Source: Anaerolineaceae bacterium (lineage in GTDB: Bacteria > Chloroflexota > Anaerolineae > Anaerolineales > Anaerolineaceae). From it: a stretch of DNA of 41,132 nt. Below are positions 39,002-41,132 of the stretch, in pieces. The stretch's first letter is position 1. Each line of letters starts with the position of its first letter. The DNA is taken from contig PWSY01000056.1 of NCBI GenBank assembly GCA_003563055.1, positions 1-41,132 on the forward strand, written 5' to 3'. Both the position numbers and the translations under genes were made by a program. Under the pieces are notes generated by a model. It did not search any database. It worked only from the letters and a program-made list of their open reading frames with translations, and was not told where the DNA came from.

Positions 39002-39028
39002 CCCACCCGGGTTAATCGCCCGGGTGGG
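39002..39028 (-). promoter_or_regulatory. intercistronic hairpin between the substrate-binding protein and permease genes
   Basis: CCCACCCGGG / CCCGGGTGGG perfect 10-bp stem with a 7-nt loop and no U tract on the minus strand. Confidence 0.75.
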
Positions 39029-39056
39029 TGAATTGCTTTATTGTGTCTCTCAGGCT

Positions 39057-39812
39057 TTAATTGGCGTCGCCATACCATTTGACGACAAGTTCGTCAACAA
39101 ACCCTTCAGTTTTTAATCCTGCCAGGGCAGCATTGACCTGTGAAATCAGTTCGTCGTTGCCCATGCAAAAGGCGATCCCGTAGTTCTCATCGGTGAAAAC
39201 ATCGCCCACCACCATTAACCTGTCAGCATTTTGGTTGACGAAGGCAACCGCAGTGGGGTAATCGGCGATGACAGCATCGATCTGCCCGTTGGCAAGGTCG
39301 AGAAAAGCAAGCTCATAGGTGTCGTAAACCTTAACTGCGCTGTCTTGAATGGCTTCAGCTTCCATCGCGCCGGTGGTGCCGATTTGTGCACCAATTGTAG
39401 CTCCGACCAAGTCATCCGGTCCACCGATGGTGGTATTGCCAATGGCAACGACGGTGATCTGCCCAGCGTTGATGTATGGGTCAGAGAAGCTGAAAGCCTT
39501 TGCACGTTCAGCGGTGATGGTCATTGCAGAGATGGCCATGTCATACTGGCAATCTGCCATACCCGCCAGGAGGGGGTCCCAAGAGACATTTTGATAGGTT
39601 ATATCCAATCCTGCCCGTTCGGCAATGGCATTCATCAGGTCAATGTCAAACCCAATGATCTCTTTTGTCTCCTCGTCAATATATTCAAATGGGGGGAAGG
39701 TGGCATCGGTTGCAACGACCAATGTATCCTCAGATTGTTGTGCACATGCAGACAGCAGTCCTAAGATGACGATGACGATCAGTGATAAAAATAGATTGCG
39801 TTTCATTTTCAT
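39057..39812 (-). CDS. amino acid ABC transporter substrate-binding lipoprotein (SBP_bac_3)
   Basis: Lipobox LLSAC|A, ATDATFPPFEYIDEETKEIIGFDIDLMNAIAERAG and DAVIADYPTAVAFV. Confidence 0.95.
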   Translation of the reverse strand: MKMKRNLFLSLIVIVILGLLSACAQQSEDTLVVATDATFPPFEYIDEETKEIIGFDIDLMNAIAERAGLDITYQNVSWDPLLAGMADCQYDMAISAMTITAERAKAFSFSDPYINAGQITVVAIGNTTIGGPDDLVGATIGAQIGTTGAMEAEAIQDSAVKVYDTYELAFLDLANGQIDAVIADYPTAVAFVNQNADRLMVVGDVFTDENYGIAFCMGNDELISQVNAALAGLKTEGFVDELVVKWYGDAN

Positions 39813-39897
39813 TTTCTCCTTAAATAATTAAACTAATTTGGTTTTATTTTGATAAAGACATAATTTATATTTTCTAATAACGGCCTCCTTTGGCAAC

Positions 39898-39929
39898 AAA
39901 AAAGGCCTTCCTGGAAGGAAGGCCTTTTT
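39898..39929 (-). terminator. strong, likely bidirectional intrinsic terminator
   Basis: AAAAAGGCCTTCC / GGAAGGCCTTTTT hairpin with T tract on both strands; downstream of the nitroreductase and the small ORF on the minus strand. Confidence 0.85.
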
Positions 39930-39951
39930 AATCCGCTTTAATCAGTTACTT

Positions 39952-40077
39952 TTAAGCGCCAAGCGCCGCTCCACCAGGAGAGGTATGATCAAGGGATTTT
40001 CGCTTAGGCTGAAGGACAAGTAACATCGTCATATTGAAAACCATTGTAACAGGGAATGTTAACCATTGGATGAGCAT
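39952..40077 (-). CDS. candidate 41-aa small hydrophobic protein or leader-like ORF
   Basis: Hand translation: MLIQWLTFPVTMVFNMTMLLVLQPKRKSLDHTSPGGAALGA*. It has one hydrophobic segment followed by PKRK. No clear Shine-Dalgarno. Below the track length cutoff. Confidence 0.35.
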   Translation of the reverse strand: MLIQWLTFPVTMVFNMTMLLVLQPKRKSLDHTSPGGAALGA

Positions 40078-40092
40078 TTGGTTAAGGGATCG

Positions 40093-40596
40093 TTAATGAT
40101 TGGTTATCGAAAATGTCTCCCAGTGTAATACTTCTTCCAGTGTTTTCTTATCTTTAGCAACTGGCCAATCAACGGGAACACCGACCGGTACCAGTGCCAG
40201 GATGTTGAGGTGTTCAGGGACATTAAGCAGCAATTTGAATTCAGCTTCGTGCGGTTTGGCATTCCCCTGTACCCAGCAGGTGCCATAGCCCATCGCTGTC
40301 GCGGCCAGCATCATGTTTTCGATGGCAGCCGCGCCGTCTTCAACCCAGTACTCCCGAACAGGGTCCATGACCACCGCGATGATCGCCCCAGCTTCGGTGC
40401 TCCAGTCTGCCGCTTTACTGAGGCGCTGGATAGTGGGCTGGTTGGTAATGACAACAAAGTCCCAGGGCTGGTGATTATGACCGGTAGGCGCTAGCCTGCC
40501 CGCGTCGACAATTATTTCAAGATCTTTTTTGGGGATGGGTTTGCCTGAATATTCTCGAACCGAGCGACGTTTACCAATAGCTTCAAGGGCGTCCAT
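40093..40596 (-). CDS. nitroreductase family protein
   Basis: IGKRRSVREYSGKPIPKKDLEIIVDAGRLAPTGHNHQPWDFVVI and AAIENMMLAATAMGYGTCWV. Confidence 0.93.
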   Translation of the reverse strand: MDALEAIGKRRSVREYSGKPIPKKDLEIIVDAGRLAPTGHNHQPWDFVVITNQPTIQRLSKAADWSTEAGAIIAVVMDPVREYWVEDGAAAIENMMLAATAMGYGTCWVQGNAKPHEAEFKLLLNVPEHLNILALVPVGVPVDWPVAKDKKTLEEVLHWETFSITNH

Positions 40597-40740
40597 TATT
40601 TCCTTTCTAATCCTTTGTGATGGATTAAATCATATCATATGTAGCGTTAAAACATTTACCAGGTCTTGGATAACTCGACTGAACCAGTATAAAAGGTGAT
40701 CTTCTCTTCAAAAATGAGTGTCTATCAGTAATCAGGCACG

Positions 40741-41132
40741 TTAAAATTCTTGTTTAGCAAATCTTCTGACGCTGATGTAAAAGAAGAGGAGGGTCAGAAT
40801 GGTCACCAAAATCACAGGAAACCATGTGTTTACGGGTGCGCCAACCATTAGCGCGGAAACAACACCGTGCTCCTTGCCACCGACTGGCAGGAGCATTGCC
40901 CAGGGCATATAGACAGCCGCTGGACCAAGCAGCCCAATAAAAAGCTGCTGCCCAAAATGAACTGCCAGGGGAATGGCAATCACGGCCCCGCCCTCATCAA
41001 ATAAGGTGCCAAGCATCAGGGAGAGAGTCAGGAAGAAGGTTAAATTGATGCACAGAACCGCTAAACCAGCAAAAAACCCAAGGATATTTGGAAAGCCACC
41101 GGTGGCAAAACCGATCAACAAGAATCCAGCCA
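40741..41132 (-). CDS. ABC-2 type transporter permease, C-terminal part (N-terminus outside window)
   Basis: Polytopic frame open to the window edge; LFFYISVRRFAKQEF end typical of ABC-2 permeases. Confidence 0.65.
   Translation of the reverse strand, partial: AGFLLIGFATGGFPNILGFFAGLAVLCINLTFFLTLSLMLGTLFDEGGAVIAIPLAVHFGQQLFIGLLGPAAVYMPWAMLLPVGGKEHGVVSALMVGAPVNTWFPVILVTILTLLFFYISVRRFAKQEF

Noticed and set aside
39231-39764. 177-aa plus-strand ORF opposite the substrate-binding protein gene
   Set aside because: Complementary-frame artefact of the SBP gene; no motif recognised.
39898-39995. T-box-like leader (GGTGGAGCGGCG followed by a terminator) upstream of the SBP gene
   Set aside because: The canonical T-box AGGGTGGNACCGCG core is absent; the GGTGGAGC stretch is better explained as codons of the small ORF (PGGAALGA).
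1-41132. CRISPR arrays, tRNA/rRNA genes, transposases, prophage or defence genes
   Set aside because: Scanned by eye on both strands; no regular direct repeats, no tRNA-like clover sequence and no transposase, integrase or nuclease motifs were found. tRNAscan-SE and Infernal would be needed to be definitive.

Overview
The window is 41.1 kb of gene-dense bacterial chromosome with about 42 confident genes. Protein content and lipoprotein style suggest a Chloroflexota/Anaerolineae-like genome, but that is inference only. Most content is core housekeeping: tsaD, an M24 peptidase, selA, type II pantothenate kinase, a SAM-I riboswitch with metH and an Hcy-methyltransferase/MTHFR fusion, DUF3048 and DUF4349 lipoproteins, an ArsR-like regulator with an MFS exporter, and prfA-prmC-tsaC followed by a GH36 alpha-galactosidase. 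Further along are an HDAC-like/phosphatase/GNAT/YbaK/CNNM run, a UbiA/methyltransferase/proC/pncC/MGDG-synthase-like run, a PatB-like enzyme, a DUF218 protein convergent with csp, tgt-uppP-lipoprotein, an alanine racemase relic next to a PHP gene, rpiB, an amino-acid ABC transporter, a nitroreductase and a partial ABC-2 permease. I found no CRISPR array, prophage, transposon, tRNA or rRNA, and no convincing undescribed multi-gene system. The best leads for a second look are: (1) prmC has no ATG/GTG/TTG start for its N-terminal domain and appears to start at AUA, in frame right after the prfA UAA stop; (2) a csp terminator is embedded in the coding sequence of the convergent DUF218 gene; (3) a truncated alr remnant lies upstream of the PHP gene; (4) an un-annotated 41-codon hydrophobic ORF lies between the nitroreductase and a strong terminator; (5) a U-tract-less 10-bp hairpin separates the ABC substrate-binding protein gene from its permease gene; (6) the SAM-I riboswitch has a readable terminator/antiterminator switch.
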